A stretch of DNA of 64,000 bases from Clostridiaceae bacterium. GTDB lineage: Bacteria; Bacillota; Clostridia; Lachnospirales; Lachnospiraceae. Each line of letters starts with the position of its first letter. Positions within the stretch are counted from its first letter, which is position 1. The DNA lies in NCBI GenBank assembly GCA_910575795.1, contig CAJTGE010000014.1, positions 62,001-126,000 of the forward strand, written 5' to 3'. Below, in pieces: positions 33,785 through 43,642 of this stretch. Made by a program: the position numbers and the translations under genes. The notes beneath the pieces are model-generated. The model saw only the letters and a list, made by a program, of their open reading frames with translations. It was not told the DNA's origin and made no database searches.

Positions 33785-34492
33785 CTAACGCGCAAAGAGC
33801 ACAATACGTTCCGCCGCGCCGTCCGCGTCCTGCCAGATAAGACACGCAGACCCCTTTTGAATGTCCTCCATGGTAACAATATTTCTCGTCAGATATGGGG
33901 AGAACTGCGTCTGTTCCGATATCCTGTACTCCGCGCCGTCTGCGCCCTTTAATATCCATCCGTCCCCGTCCTGCTCCGGCGCGCTGTCTGCAATCACGTA
34001 CTGCGGCACACGGAAATCAGCCGGAATATTAACAATCACCATTTCCGGCGTGGTCTGCGGCGGCAGGGACATCGTCATAGCCGGCCCCAGATAGGCTTCA
34101 AAGCTGCCCAGCTCCACATCTTCTGAGGAAACCGGAAGCCCGCTCACCGCATCCAGCACCAGCGTATGTTCCGGATCAATGTGAAATATGATCTCTCCGG
34201 ATGAGGATGCCGGCGAGGTATTGTCCACCGTCATCTGCCCTTCCTCAGACGACAGGACGGTTCCCCAGATACGTGTCAGGACAGAGACGTCTTTCGCACC
34301 CTCTGCGCTTTCAGAAGACTCCGTCTCTGAGGCCGGCCCGTTCTCCTCATCTGCTTTTACCGTCTCTTCCTGCGTATCGGCAGCCGTTTCCGCAGGCGCG
34401 ATCGTCTCCGCCTCCGCCGGCTGAGAGCAGCCTGCCAGCATCGTAAGTGATAATGTAAGTCCCATAGCCAGTAACATCCATCTTTTTTTCAT
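33785..34492 (-). CDS. Secreted lipoprotein of unknown function
   Basis: A 235-residue protein behind AAAGGAGAAATATTAC. The N-terminus MKKRWMLLAMGLTLSLTMLA ends in the lipobox LAGC, so Cys22 is lipidated. A Glu/Ala/Thr-rich spacer (about 25-70) is followed by strand-rich repeats (TRIWGTVLSSEEGQMTVDN; the end GSACLIWQDADGAAERIVL) reminiscent of the OB-like domain found next to copper-amine-oxidase-type stalk proteins in Clostridia. Exact family not recognised. It has its own hairpin terminator. Confidence 0.65.
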   Translation of the reverse strand: MKKRWMLLAMGLTLSLTMLAGCSQPAEAETIAPAETAADTQEETVKADEENGPASETESSESAEGAKDVSVLTRIWGTVLSSEEGQMTVDNTSPASSSGEIIFHIDPEHTLVLDAVSGLPVSSEDVELGSFEAYLGPAMTMSLPPQTTPEMVIVNIPADFRVPQYVIADSAPEQDGDGWILKGADGAEYRISEQTQFSPYLTRNIVTMEDIQKGSACLIWQDADGAAERIVLFAR

Positions 34493-34777
34493 GTAATATT
34501 TCTCCTTTAATCGCTTTCTTTTTGCTGTTAATCCCGGGCTCCGGCCTATGGCACATCCTGCGGCATCTGCCGATATCCCCGGCTGTCAGGTAACCGCTGT
34601 ATCATCTATTCCCGCGGCACACTGTCATTATAGCGTTTTTCATCATAAATGGCTATTAAAGAAGAATAAACATTTCTTACAACTTTTACTGAGTTAGCAG
34701 CAGCCCGCATCCGGCTTATTTCCGCGGCAAACCACAACCCGTGTATACGTTGCCGCCGAATTTCTTCATCCAAAGCC

Positions 34778-37129
34778 TTACGCGCACCCCGCCAGACTTC
34801 CCGCAGTATACACCAGAAACGCGCACACCCACGCGATCGCACATTGCCCCAGCGCCACGCCGACGGCCCATCCGCCGCCCAGCTCGCGTCTCACCGCCGA
34901 GATCGCCGCCACGCACGGCGTATACAAAAGGCAGAATACCAACAGGCTCCCCGCCGCCAGCGGAGACAGGAACGACAGCAGACTCTCCGTTGAGCCAAAC
35001 AGAACGGACAGGGTAGACACCACGCTCTCCTTGGCCATAAAGCCTGTAATCAGCGCTGTGGAAATCCGCCAGTCCCCAAGCCCCAGCGGCGCAAACAGCG
35101 GCGCCAGGCCGCCGGAGATAACGGCCAGGATGCTCTGATGCGAGTCTGTCACCACATCCAGATGCAGATCAAAGGTCTGCAAAAACCAGATCAGAAGCGT
35201 CGCCACAAAAATCACGGTAAACGCCTTCTGCAGGAAATCCTTTGCCTTTTCCCACAAAAGCTGCGACACATTTCTGGCGCCGGGAAGGCGGTAATTGGGC
35301 AGCTCCATCACAAACGGAACCGCCTCGCCGCGAAACATCGTCTTTTTCAGCAAAAGAGCCATCAAAATCCCAATCAGAATCCCCAACGCATAAAGCCCGA
35401 TCATAATCACCGCCCCGTACTTCGGGAAAAATGCGGCTGTGATAAAGGCATAGATCGATATTTTAGCCGAACAGCTCATAAACGGCGTCAGAAGAATCGT
35501 CATCTTCCGGTCGCGCTCAGAGGAGAGCGTACGGCTTGCCATCACGCCCGGAACCGTACAGCCAAACCCGATCAGCATGGGAACAATACTGCGCCCCGAA
35601 AGCCCGATTTTCCGCAAAAGCTTGTCGCTCACAAAGGCCACCCTGGCCATATAGCCGCTGTCCTCCAGGAGGGACAAAAAGAAAAACAGGGTGACAATGA
35701 TCGGCAGAAAGCTGAGAACACTCCCCACTCCGTTGAACACGCCGTCTATCACAAGGGAATACAAAACCTCATTCACATTCGCCGCCGAAAGAGCCGCCGC
35801 CGAAAGGCCGGTAATCCAGGAAATCACACTCTCCAAAAGCGAGGAAAGCCAGGCCCCGACCACATTGAAGGTAAGCCAGAATACCAGCGCCATGATGCCG
35901 AAAAAGGCCGGGATCGCCGTGTATTTTCCTGTCAGAATCTGATCCAATCTCATACTTCTGATATGCTCACGGCTCTCCCTTGGCTTCACGACCGTTTCCC
36001 GGCAGATCCGCCTGATAAAGCTGAACCGCATATCCGCAATCGCCGCCGCGCGGTCAAGCCCGCGCTCTGTCTCCATCTGCCGGATAATATGCTCCAGAGC
36101 CTCCCGCTCATTCTCATCAAGCCCCAGCCGCTTCTCGATAAGCGTATCTCCCTCCGCCATCTTCGCCGCGGCAAAGCGCGCGGGGATCCCCGCCGCCTTC
36201 GCGTGATCCTCAATCAAATGCATGATCCCGTGAAGGCACCGGTGAACGGCCCCGCCGTTTTCATTTGCATCGCAGAAATCTTGTCTTCCGGGGCGTTCCT
36301 GATATTTGGCCACATGGAGCGCATGGTCAATCAGCTCGCTGATTCCCTGATTCTTGGCTGCGGAAATCGGAACCACCGGAATCCCCAGCATGTCCTCCAG
36401 CTCATTTACCCGGACAGAGCCCCCATTTTCCCGGACCTCATCCATCATATTCAGGGCCAGCACCATGGGAATGTCCATCTCCATTAACTGCATGCTTAAG
36501 TATAAGTTTCTCTCAATATTCGTTGCATCCACAATATTGATAATACCCCTAGGATGCTCGTCCAGCACAAAACGCCTGGTCACCAGCTCCTCGCTCGAAT
36601 ACGGCGACATGGAATAAATGCCCGGCAGATCCGTCACCAGCGTCCCCTCATGCCCGCGGATGACGCCGTCCTTGCGATCCACCGTCACGCCGGGAAAATT
36701 CCCCACATGCTGGTTCGAGCCCGTCAACTGGTTAAACAGCGTCGTCTTTCCGCAGTTCTGGTTTCCCGCCAGGGCGAAGGTCAGAACCTCCCCCTCCGGC
36801 AGCGGGTTTTCATTCTCCTTGACATGGTATTTCCCGCCCTCCCCCAGGCCCGGATGGGAAATCCGCTTTTTCTTCAGATCCGACTTCTCCTCCGCCCTGC
36901 TGTCGCGCACTTTCTCTATCTCAATCTTCTCCGCATCGTCCAGGCGCAGCGTCAGCTCGTAGCCGTGGATCCGAAGCTGAACCGGATCCCCCATGGGCGC
37001 ATATTTCACCATCGTCACATCCGCAGTCGGAATCAGCCCCATATCCAGGAAATGCTGCCGCAGCGCGCCCTCTCCTCCTACAAAGCGGACTGTGGCCGTC
37101 TTTCCGATCGGTAAATCTCTCAGTGTCAT
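34778..37129 (-). CDS. feoB: Fused FeoA-FeoB ferrous iron transporter
   Basis: A 783-residue protein behind GGGGAGGACATGCA. Residues 1-73 are a FeoA SH3-like domain (MTLRDLPIGKTATVRFVGGE); a charged linker leads to the FeoB G domain, with G1 GNQNCGKT at 122-129, DLPGIYS, NMMD and SAAKNQGISEL. From about residue 380 the membrane part contains GFGCTVPGVMASRTL and the Gate motifs (LIGFGCTVP and LLYTPCVAAISAV). It imports Fe2+ driven by GTP. FeoA and FeoB are normally separate genes; fusion occurs in some Firmicutes. Confidence 0.93.
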   Translation of the reverse strand: MTLRDLPIGKTATVRFVGGEGALRQHFLDMGLIPTADVTMVKYAPMGDPVQLRIHGYELTLRLDDAEKIEIEKVRDSRAEEKSDLKKKRISHPGLGEGGKYHVKENENPLPEGEVLTFALAGNQNCGKTTLFNQLTGSNQHVGNFPGVTVDRKDGVIRGHEGTLVTDLPGIYSMSPYSSEELVTRRFVLDEHPRGIINIVDATNIERNLYLSMQLMEMDIPMVLALNMMDEVRENGGSVRVNELEDMLGIPVVPISAAKNQGISELIDHALHVAKYQERPGRQDFCDANENGGAVHRCLHGIMHLIEDHAKAAGIPARFAAAKMAEGDTLIEKRLGLDENEREALEHIIRQMETERGLDRAAAIADMRFSFIRRICRETVVKPRESREHIRSMRLDQILTGKYTAIPAFFGIMALVFWLTFNVVGAWLSSLLESVISWITGLSAAALSAANVNEVLYSLVIDGVFNGVGSVLSFLPIIVTLFFFLSLLEDSGYMARVAFVSDKLLRKIGLSGRSIVPMLIGFGCTVPGVMASRTLSSERDRKMTILLTPFMSCSAKISIYAFITAAFFPKYGAVIMIGLYALGILIGILMALLLKKTMFRGEAVPFVMELPNYRLPGARNVSQLLWEKAKDFLQKAFTVIFVATLLIWFLQTFDLHLDVVTDSHQSILAVISGGLAPLFAPLGLGDWRISTALITGFMAKESVVSTLSVLFGSTESLLSFLSPLAAGSLLVFCLLYTPCVAAISAVRRELGGGWAVGVALGQCAIAWVCAFLVYTAGSLAGCA

Positions 37130-37227
37130 TGCATGTCCTCCCCTGGCGCGGCCCGCTCCCTGAAACGCATGTCTCCGGGCCAGGGCCGACCAATCGTAAA
37201 GTCTGTCCTTGTTTAAAAGCTCTGAGT

Positions 37228-37271
37228 AAAAAAAGCGTCAAATCCTCTCCAATCAGGATTTAACGCTTTTT
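37228..37271. terminator. Terminator beyond the tRNA-Gln fragment
   Basis: AAAAAGCGT-TAAATCCT pairs with AGGATTTGACGCTTTTT around a short loop, with T runs on both strands. On the minus strand it directly follows the tRNA-Gln 3' fragment, as if it were the original terminator of that tRNA gene. Confidence 0.65.
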
Positions 37272-37274
37272 CAA

Positions 37275-37317
37275 GCTACAAGGATCCGAACCTTGAAATG
37301 GCGGAGTTGGAATCCGT
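37275..37317 (-). pseudogene. tRNA-Gln 3' fragment (att-like scar)
   Basis: Forty-three bases match the 3' portion of the intact tRNA-Gln at 38481-38552 with about five differences. Anticodon-arm stems and the T-arm (CAAGG TTCGGAT CCTTG) are kept, but the 5' half (acceptor strand and D-arm) is absent; the sequence upstream is unrelated. The anticodon loop reads TTCCAAC, so it would not act as Gln. This is what integration into a tRNA gene leaves at the distal end. Confidence 0.75.
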
Positions 37318-37368
37318 CTCTCGAACACCCCTAAATCCTTGATTTTATCTAATGTCATGAAGTCGGGG

Positions 37369-37388
37369 TCAAAAGGTCTTTTGACCTC
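37369..37388. repeat. Perfect 20-bp palindrome in the islet
   Basis: GGTCAAAAGGTCTTTTGACC is fully self-complementary with a 2-nt centre. It lies 50 bp inside the islet from the tRNA fragment. It has no T tract, so it is more likely a protein-binding or recombination site than a terminator. Confidence 0.5.
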
Positions 37389-37554
37389 TTTGATACCGGA
37401 CTGCTCCGCACTTTGTGCTCCCGCAATACCTCACTTCGCGTATGCAGATGGCATTGTAATTTTATTAGCTTTTTTACGGAACTAATTCTACCACACCTTT
37501 GATACAAGCGCAACAGAAAATGCTGCCAGAGGAGGCCCTGGACTTCCTTAAGTG

Positions 37555-37583
37555 TTGCCAAGCTTGAAAACTTGCTGTAAAAT
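37555..37583 (+). promoter_or_regulatory. Promoter of the islet gene
   Basis: TTGCCA (37555-37560), 17-bp spacer, TAAAAT (37578-37583), 43 bp ahead of the start codon at 37627. Confidence 0.6.
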
Positions 37584-37626
37584 AGAGACAGATAATTTAG
37601 AATTTACTAAGATGGAGGAATAATGT

Positions 37627-38241
37627 ATGAAGAAATTTGATATGAAAAGTTTTATTGCTGGAATTATTATTGGCACAACCGGGATAACAACGGTGTTTGC
37701 GGCATCAGGCATTAAATCCGCACATGTAAGCAATATGAATGTTACGCTTAACGGCGCTTCATTTTCGCTTAGTAAACCCTTGCTTTCAGTTACAATGGAA
37801 AATGAACAAGAAGAACATGTATATGCGCCTGTAAATGAATTGCTTATCAATCTCGGATACGGCGTTAATTATAATGCTGAAAATAATACGATTGATTTTA
37901 TTCCACAGAACCGTATTCCGCAAGTGAATGTTGATGAGAGCCGTTCTAACGGAAATGCAGTTTTTAATATAGCCAATTATACGGACCAGCGGAACATAGC
38001 CGAATCCGGCTCATTCCAAGCCGAAGATAATCAAACGCTCATTTTAAATATCACTTCAGATATTAAAGGCGGAACCGTAGATTTATTCTTATTTAATCCA
38101 AATGGAAAAGAACAGCGTATTACGATTGGTTCCACTAATTGGACTAAAGAGATACCATTGGAAAAAGGAACATGGCAGTATAATTGCTCAGGAATATTTC
38201 AGGATGGAGGAAACATAAAGATTGTGGGAACAATCAAGTAA
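37627..38241 (+). CDS. Secreted protein resembling copper amine oxidase N-terminal stalk domain
   Basis: A 204-residue protein behind GGAGGAATAATGT. Residues 1-26 form a signal peptide (FIAGIIIGTTGITTVFA). Residues about 30-95 (VTLNGASFSLSKPLLSV, YAPVNELLINLGYGVNYNAE, then NNTIDF) match the stalk/Cu-amine-oxidase N-terminal domain found in many Clostridial surface proteins. The C-terminal half (120-204) is beta-rich with N-x-T sites and ends in a sandwich-like GTWQYNCSGIFQDGGNIKIV. It is AT-rich compared with the flanking core genes and is the only gene of the tRNA-bounded islet. Confidence 0.7.
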   Translation: MKKFDMKSFIAGIIIGTTGITTVFAASGIKSAHVSNMNVTLNGASFSLSKPLLSVTMENEQEEHVYAPVNELLINLGYGVNYNAENNTIDFIPQNRIPQVNVDESRSNGNAVFNIANYTDQRNIAESGSFQAEDNQTLILNITSDIKGGTVDLFLFNPNGKEQRITIGSTNWTKEIPLEKGTWQYNCSGIFQDGGNIKIVGTIK

Positions 38242-38310
38242 AAATTCAAATGACTGCAGCAAGATGAGAAATTCCCGTTTATCAAAGGAAACTCTCAGGT
38301 AAACGCACAA

Positions 38311-38339
38311 CCGCCGGGGGCTTCGCACTCCCGGCTTTC
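38311..38339 (+). terminator. Terminator after the islet gene
   Basis: GCCGGGGG...ACTCCCGGC forms a GC-rich hairpin with a CTTCGC-type loop followed by TTTC, 70 bp after the islet gene's stop. The T tract is short, so efficiency is uncertain. Confidence 0.5.
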
Positions 38340-38480
38340 ATTGCCACGTTTTTCTCCTATCTGCTTTTTTGAACAATCCATCGATGGAATCACCATCTTT
38401 TTCATTTTTCCGTTTATTTTGCAGATCAAAAAAGAGCCTCAAAGCCTGATACAATCATACTCTAATGCTCTTTTTCTTAG

Positions 38481-38552
38481 CTGGGCTACAAGGATTCGAA
38501 CCTTGAAATGACGGAGTCAGAGTCCGTTGCCTTACCATTTGGCGATAGCCCA
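38481..38552 (-). tRNA. tRNA-Gln (anticodon CUG)
   Basis: A full cloverleaf of 72 nt: acceptor TGGGCTA/TAGCCCA with discriminator G, D-arm with AAATGGTAAGGC, anticodon arm ACGGA-CTCTGAC-TCCGT, and T-arm CAAGG-TTCGAAT-CCTTG. Loop position 34-36 is CTG, which reads CAG. CCA is not encoded. It has its own promoter (38591-38618) and a hairpin in the leader (38559-38589). Confidence 0.95.
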
Positions 38553-38558
38553 ATTTTT

Positions 38559-38589
38559 AAATCCGCAGCCCTTGCCTGACTGCGGATTT
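38559..38589 (-). terminator. Hairpin between groEL and tRNA-Gln
   Basis: AAATCCGCAG and CTGCGGATTT pair perfectly around 11 nt. It lies within the tRNA leader and downstream of groEL, so it probably ends groESL transcripts; it must also form in the tRNA precursor. Confidence 0.6.
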
Positions 38590-38590
38590 T

Positions 38591-38618
38591 ATTATACCAC
38601 ATTTCTATGATTCGTCAA
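38591..38618 (-). promoter_or_regulatory. Promoter of tRNA-Gln
   Basis: Minus-strand TTGACG (38613-38618), 16-bp spacer and consensus TATAAT (38591-38596) preceded by TGTGG, about 40 bp upstream of the mature tRNA. Confidence 0.75.
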
Positions 38619-38681
38619 GTGTTTCAGACCAAAAATATACAAATTTTTTAAATCTGTAAATCACTCAACGCCGAACCGCTA

Positions 38682-40307
<1,626 letters not shown>

Positions 40308-40379
40308 TCACCTCCGATAATTTTTACTCATGCTTTCATCCATGCTATTAATCTTACACAACGGTTTCCGCGGCTGGTT

Positions 40380-40664
40380 TTATTCGATCACAGCCAAAAT
40401 ATCGCTCTGCTTGACAATCACATATTTCTCTTCGTCCAGCTCAACGTCTGTCCCTGAATATTTGGAGTAGATTACCTTATCGCCGGTCTTCACCTGCATC
40501 GTAATCTCCTTGCCGTCTACCACTCCGCCGGGGCCGACTGCGATGACCTCCGCCTGCTGGGGCTTCTCCTTTGCCTGGCCCGGAAGCACGATACCGGATT
40601 TCGTCGTCTCCTCTGCGATTAACTGTTTTAAAACAACCTTGTCAAATAACGGCACTAACTTCAT
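40380..40664 (-). CDS. groES: Co-chaperonin GroES
   Basis: A 94-residue protein: MKLVPLFDKVVLKQLIAEET, then the mobile-loop segment TTKSGIVLPGQAKEKPQQ and the end KYVIVKQSDILAVIE. It caps the GroEL ring. AAGGAGGAGTCAGTA precedes the ATG. Controlled through the CIRCE element upstream. Confidence 0.98.
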   Translation of the reverse strand: MKLVPLFDKVVLKQLIAEETTKSGIVLPGQAKEKPQQAEVIAVGPGGVVDGKEITMQVKTGDKVIYSKYSGTDVELDEEKYVIVKQSDILAVIE

Positions 40665-40768
40665 TACTGACTCCTCCTTACTGTTTAACTTTATTCCGTT
40701 TGCTTTTCTGGCTTGTATTCGCTATGTCCGGCCAACCGTTTCCGGCGCCTGTCTCATTTACAAAACAT

Positions 40769-40811
40769 GTTATATCACGTTTTGTTAGCACTGTCAACCC
40801 TTGAGTGCTAA
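40769..40811 (-). promoter_or_regulatory. groESL promoter with CIRCE element
   Basis: Minus-strand TTGACA (40792-40797), 17-bp spacer and TATAAC (40769-40774). Across the -35 lies TTAGCACTG-N9-GAGTGCTAA (40785-40811), one base off the perfect CIRCE inverted repeat. HrcA binding here would block RNA polymerase and release on heat shock. Confidence 0.92.
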
Positions 40812-40925
40812 TATTTATAAATAATTTACCAATTCGTGCGATTGACCGATTTCCCATCTTGTACGCTGTTTATAAATAACGTATAATTTTATTAAGTGAA
40901 ACGATAAAAATGGCGGAGATATAAT

Positions 40926-41101
40926 ATGTACTACTATTCGACCGTGAACGAAATCGTAATGACGCACAGCGCAATCCTCGAAAAAGATGGCCTTGATATT
41001 GTCAAAGTACCTTTGTAAGGCCCGGCGAAAATGGCTTCGATTTTCTTGATTTAACACTTCCTGGCGTAAAAATAAATCATCACCTTCAACAGGGATTTTA
41101 A
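40926..41101 (+). pseudogene. Small gene with a one-base deletion
   Basis: A promoter-like TTGTAC-N17-TATAAT at about 40859-40887 and GGAGATATAAT lead to ATG 40926. The frame MYYYSTVNEIVMTHSAILEK, then DGLDIVKVP stops after 30 codons. One missing base near 41015 would continue it as FVRPGENGFDFLDLTLPGVK, ending at 41101 (about 58 residues). Both parts look like one small protein. Either a pseudogene, or a real 30-residue product. Confidence 0.45.
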
Positions 41102-41179
41102 TGATTTCTTAAAGAATCCCTTTCTTTTTTCCTCAATTCGTATTACAATAACCTTAATTACAGAAAGGAGCTTTTCACT

Positions 41180-41533
41180 ATGGCAAAAAAACATTTTGGC
41201 ACGATTATCACCCTGGCTGCCATTGCGGGCGCTGCGGCTGCAGGCATTACGTATTTCTTACAATACAAGTCCTTCCACAAGGAGCTGGATGAGGACTTCC
41301 ACGATTTTGAGGATGATTTTGACGAATTTGACGATACAGATGAAACGAATTCCTCCAGAAATTATGTCTCCCTGAACCCGGAGCACAAGCCGGCGGACGG
41401 GGCGTCTGAGGCGGGAGAAACAGAGGACGGCAAGGTAGAGATAACGGATGAGAAGTCCCGCGATGGCGCTCCGGCCGGGAAGCAGGCTCCAGTCCCGTCC
41501 GCTACTGTGACCGTTGAGGAAACCGTTGAATAA
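41180..41533 (+). CDS. Membrane-anchored acidic protein, unknown
   Basis: A 117-residue protein behind AGAAAGGAGCTTTTCACT. It has an Ala/Gly-rich membrane helix (TIITLAAIAGAAAAGITYFL, residues 8-27) followed by a very acidic Asp/Glu/Phe stretch (DEDFHDFEDDFDEFDD) and a disordered Glu/Pro tail. It is 15 bp upstream of the IclR gene, so the two are co-transcribed. Similar short anchors are common in Lachnospiraceae; function unknown. Confidence 0.7.
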   Translation: MAKKHFGTIITLAAIAGAAAAGITYFLQYKSFHKELDEDFHDFEDDFDEFDDTDETNSSRNYVSLNPEHKPADGASEAGETEDGKVEITDEKSRDGAPAGKQAPVPSATVTVEETVE

Positions 41534-41548
41534 CGGGGGAGGTTCATC

Positions 41549-42349
41549 ATGCAAAGCCTCCTGCGTTCCATGGACCTTTTGGAGATCTTAAAGGAAACTC
41601 CCCATAAATGTTCCATTTCGGAGCTTTCTGAGGCCTCCGGTCTTCCTCCGAGCACGATACACCGGATTCTACAGACCTTCTGTGAAAAAAAATATGTGAT
41701 TCGGGATCAGCAGTCCCATACGTATCAGCTTGGGCCGGCCCTGATCTCCCTCGGGAGGGCCGCGGCCAGCAATATCCGGCTTCAGGACGCCGCCCTTCCC
41801 ATTTTGAAGCACTTATCCTACGCGACAAGGGAGGACTCTTATCTGATTATCCAGGTGGGCGACAAGGGCCTGGTGCTCGATAAGGTGGACGGCCCTAATC
41901 ACTTAAAGGTCGTCGAGGAGTTCGGCTATGAGATGGATCTTCACTGCGGCGCTATCCGCAAGGTGCTTCTGGCTTACCAGAGCGATCGGTATATCCGCTA
42001 TTATCTGGATCACATTCTGGATCGCCCGGAGTCCTTCCCGCAGATCAGCCGGGGAGCCCTGGCGGACGAGCTCACGCACATCCGCGAATGCGGAATCGCT
42101 GTATCCCGGGGTGAATATGTCCATGACGCAGTGGGCATCGGCGCGCCGATTTTTGGGCCTGACAACCATGTCAGCGCTTCCCTGGGGATCATCGCCCCCT
42201 ATACCCGCATCCCGGATGACAGCCATCTGCAAAAGATGCAGGATCAGGTGAAGGAAAGCGCGGCAGAGCTGTCCTACTATATGGGACATACATTTAAACA
42301 GGAAGCAAAGACGCGCGGATCCGTGAAAAAAGACAGTGAACAGGGATGA
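41549..42349 (+). CDS. IclR-family transcriptional regulator
   Basis: A 266-residue protein behind GGGGGAGGTTCATC. Residues 1-65 form a winged HTH (LLRSMDLLEILKETPHKCSI, then SELSEASGLPPSTIHRILQT), residues about 80-250 the IclR effector GAF-like domain (DLHCGAIRKVLLAY; VHDAVGIGAPIFGPDNHVSA). It faces hgdB tail-to-tail. IclR-type palindromes (TGGAA...TTCCA) lie in the gcdD leader and upstream of hgdC, so I infer control of glutamate fermentation by this regulator; the ligand is unknown. Confidence 0.9.
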   Translation: MQSLLRSMDLLEILKETPHKCSISELSEASGLPPSTIHRILQTFCEKKYVIRDQQSHTYQLGPALISLGRAAASNIRLQDAALPILKHLSYATREDSYLIIQVGDKGLVLDKVDGPNHLKVVEEFGYEMDLHCGAIRKVLLAYQSDRYIRYYLDHILDRPESFPQISRGALADELTHIRECGIAVSRGEYVHDAVGIGAPIFGPDNHVSASLGIIAPYTRIPDDSHLQKMQDQVKESAAELSYYMGHTFKQEAKTRGSVKKDSEQG

Positions 42350-42369
42350 CGGCGCGGATCTGTGCAGGA

Positions 42370-42416
42370 AAAAGTCGCTGTGACTCCGCTTCTATGCGGA
42401 AATCACAGCGACTTTT
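42370..42416. terminator. Bidirectional terminator between iclR and hgdB
   Basis: A perfect 14-bp stem AAAAGTCGCTGTGA / TCACAGCGACTTTT between convergent genes, with A and T runs serving both directions. Confidence 0.85.
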
Positions 42417-42486
42417 CTCTATCTATCCCAGCCGCCTGGAGCGCGTATGAAACACGCTCTGAAACGGCCGGACATTTTTCAGCGGA

Positions 42487-43638
42487 TTATTTCTGCATCT
42501 CCAGAACGTCAGCGAATGCCTGGATGGCTGTGCTGGCCTGGCCGAAATCGCGCATCTGCTGGTCGATACCGAGCTTGATGTGCGGGATATCTGCGTCGTT
42601 TAACGCTTTCTTTAAGTACGGATACTCCATCTCCTCCGGATCGCAGAACTGCTGCATGAAGAGAACCAGGCCCTGAGCGCCGCTCTCTTTTACCATGTTG
42701 GCTACAAACTCGCCGCGGCGGTTCTCGGCAGACTTCGGATCGTAGAGAAGAACCTCATAGTCGATGTTCGCAAACTGTTTTGCAAGCGCCATCATGGGAT
42801 CTGCCTCATCCTCCGGAGCGTCGGTGCGGAAGGAACGGCTCTCATGCGCCACATCATCGGCGGCGATGGCAATCTTATTCTCCTCAAAGATCTCAAGCAG
42901 CTTCGGATTGTCGCAGATGATACCGGAGGTAACCACCTTGGTTCCCTCCCACTCGCATACCGGGAGCGCTTTCAGCTCTGCGTTGAGCTCGTTCAGCTTC
43001 TCTGTGTACTCCGGCTTCTCCATGAAGTAAAATGCCTTGAGGACAGCGGAACGCTTCACAGGCGTGATCACGTCGCAGTGGTCGCTTGCCAGCTTTACGA
43101 ACTCGCGGCGGGCGGCGCGGCTCTTATTGTAAACCTTGATGGCATCCTGGATCGCCTCATTGGTGATCTCCTTGCCGGAAAGCTTCTCAAGCTCCTTCTT
43201 TACATGGTTGTACTGATCCATACAGAACTGAAGGCCAAAGTCCTCAAAACGGTTCTGCGGGTGGGCCAGGAAGATAACGGACATCTTCTCTCCCATGGAA
43301 ACGCGGAAGTTCTGGCTCATCGGGCGCAGCGTGTCGCAGATGGTGGGCGTGATCACACCGTCCAGGCCGTCCATCGTGCCGTCTAACATCATCTCCAGAG
43401 CGAGCTGGGCGATGGTGCAGTAGAAGGTCGCGCAGTATTCCTTGGCGCGGCTGATCGTCTTGTTGTTGGAGCCCCAGATCCCCATGGGAACCATGCCGGC
43501 GGCATAAACCAGCTCCTCGGGCGCGTAGTACGGAAGAACGCCGACTACCTTTTTGCCCTGCGCTTTATATTCGGCAAGCAGCTTTTTGGGGCTGGCTGCT
43601 TTTACTTTAAATTCGTCTAATAATGCGTTGATACTCAT
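42487..43638 (-). CDS. hgdB: (R)-2-hydroxyglutaryl-CoA dehydratase, beta subunit
   Basis: A 383-residue HgdB/BcrC-type protein: LAEYKAQGKKVVGVLPYYAP, then EELVYAAGMVPMGIWGSNNK, and conserved cysteines in EYCATFYC and TPTICDTL, likely [4Fe-4S] ligands. It forms the dehydratase with HgdA and removes water from 2-hydroxyglutaryl-CoA by a ketyl-radical route to give (E)-glutaconyl-CoA. AAAGGAGG sits within the end of hgdA; only 4 bp separate the genes. It is the last gene of hgdC-hgdA-hgdB. Confidence 0.95.
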   Translation of the reverse strand: MSINALLDEFKVKAASPKKLLAEYKAQGKKVVGVLPYYAPEELVYAAGMVPMGIWGSNNKTISRAKEYCATFYCTIAQLALEMMLDGTMDGLDGVITPTICDTLRPMSQNFRVSMGEKMSVIFLAHPQNRFEDFGLQFCMDQYNHVKKELEKLSGKEITNEAIQDAIKVYNKSRAARREFVKLASDHCDVITPVKRSAVLKAFYFMEKPEYTEKLNELNAELKALPVCEWEGTKVVTSGIICDNPKLLEIFEENKIAIAADDVAHESRSFRTDAPEDEADPMMALAKQFANIDYEVLLYDPKSAENRRGEFVANMVKESGAQGLVLFMQQFCDPEEMEYPYLKKALNDADIPHIKLGIDQQMRDFGQASTAIQAFADVLEMQK

Positions 43639-43642
43639 TTGA

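Noticed and set aside
34606..34842. A small gene after feoB (FeoC-like)
   Set aside because: The frame overlaps the end of feoB, and its sequence lacks the Cys motif or HTH expected for such partners.
35138..36487. A 449-codon plus-strand frame
   Set aside because: It runs antisense within feoB, has His/Arg/Gln-rich composition typical of shadow frames opposite GC-rich genes, and has no ribosome site.
40815..41057. An 80-codon minus-strand frame upstream of groES
   Set aside because: Antisense to a plus-strand small gene with promoter and ribosome site, and crossing the groESL control region.
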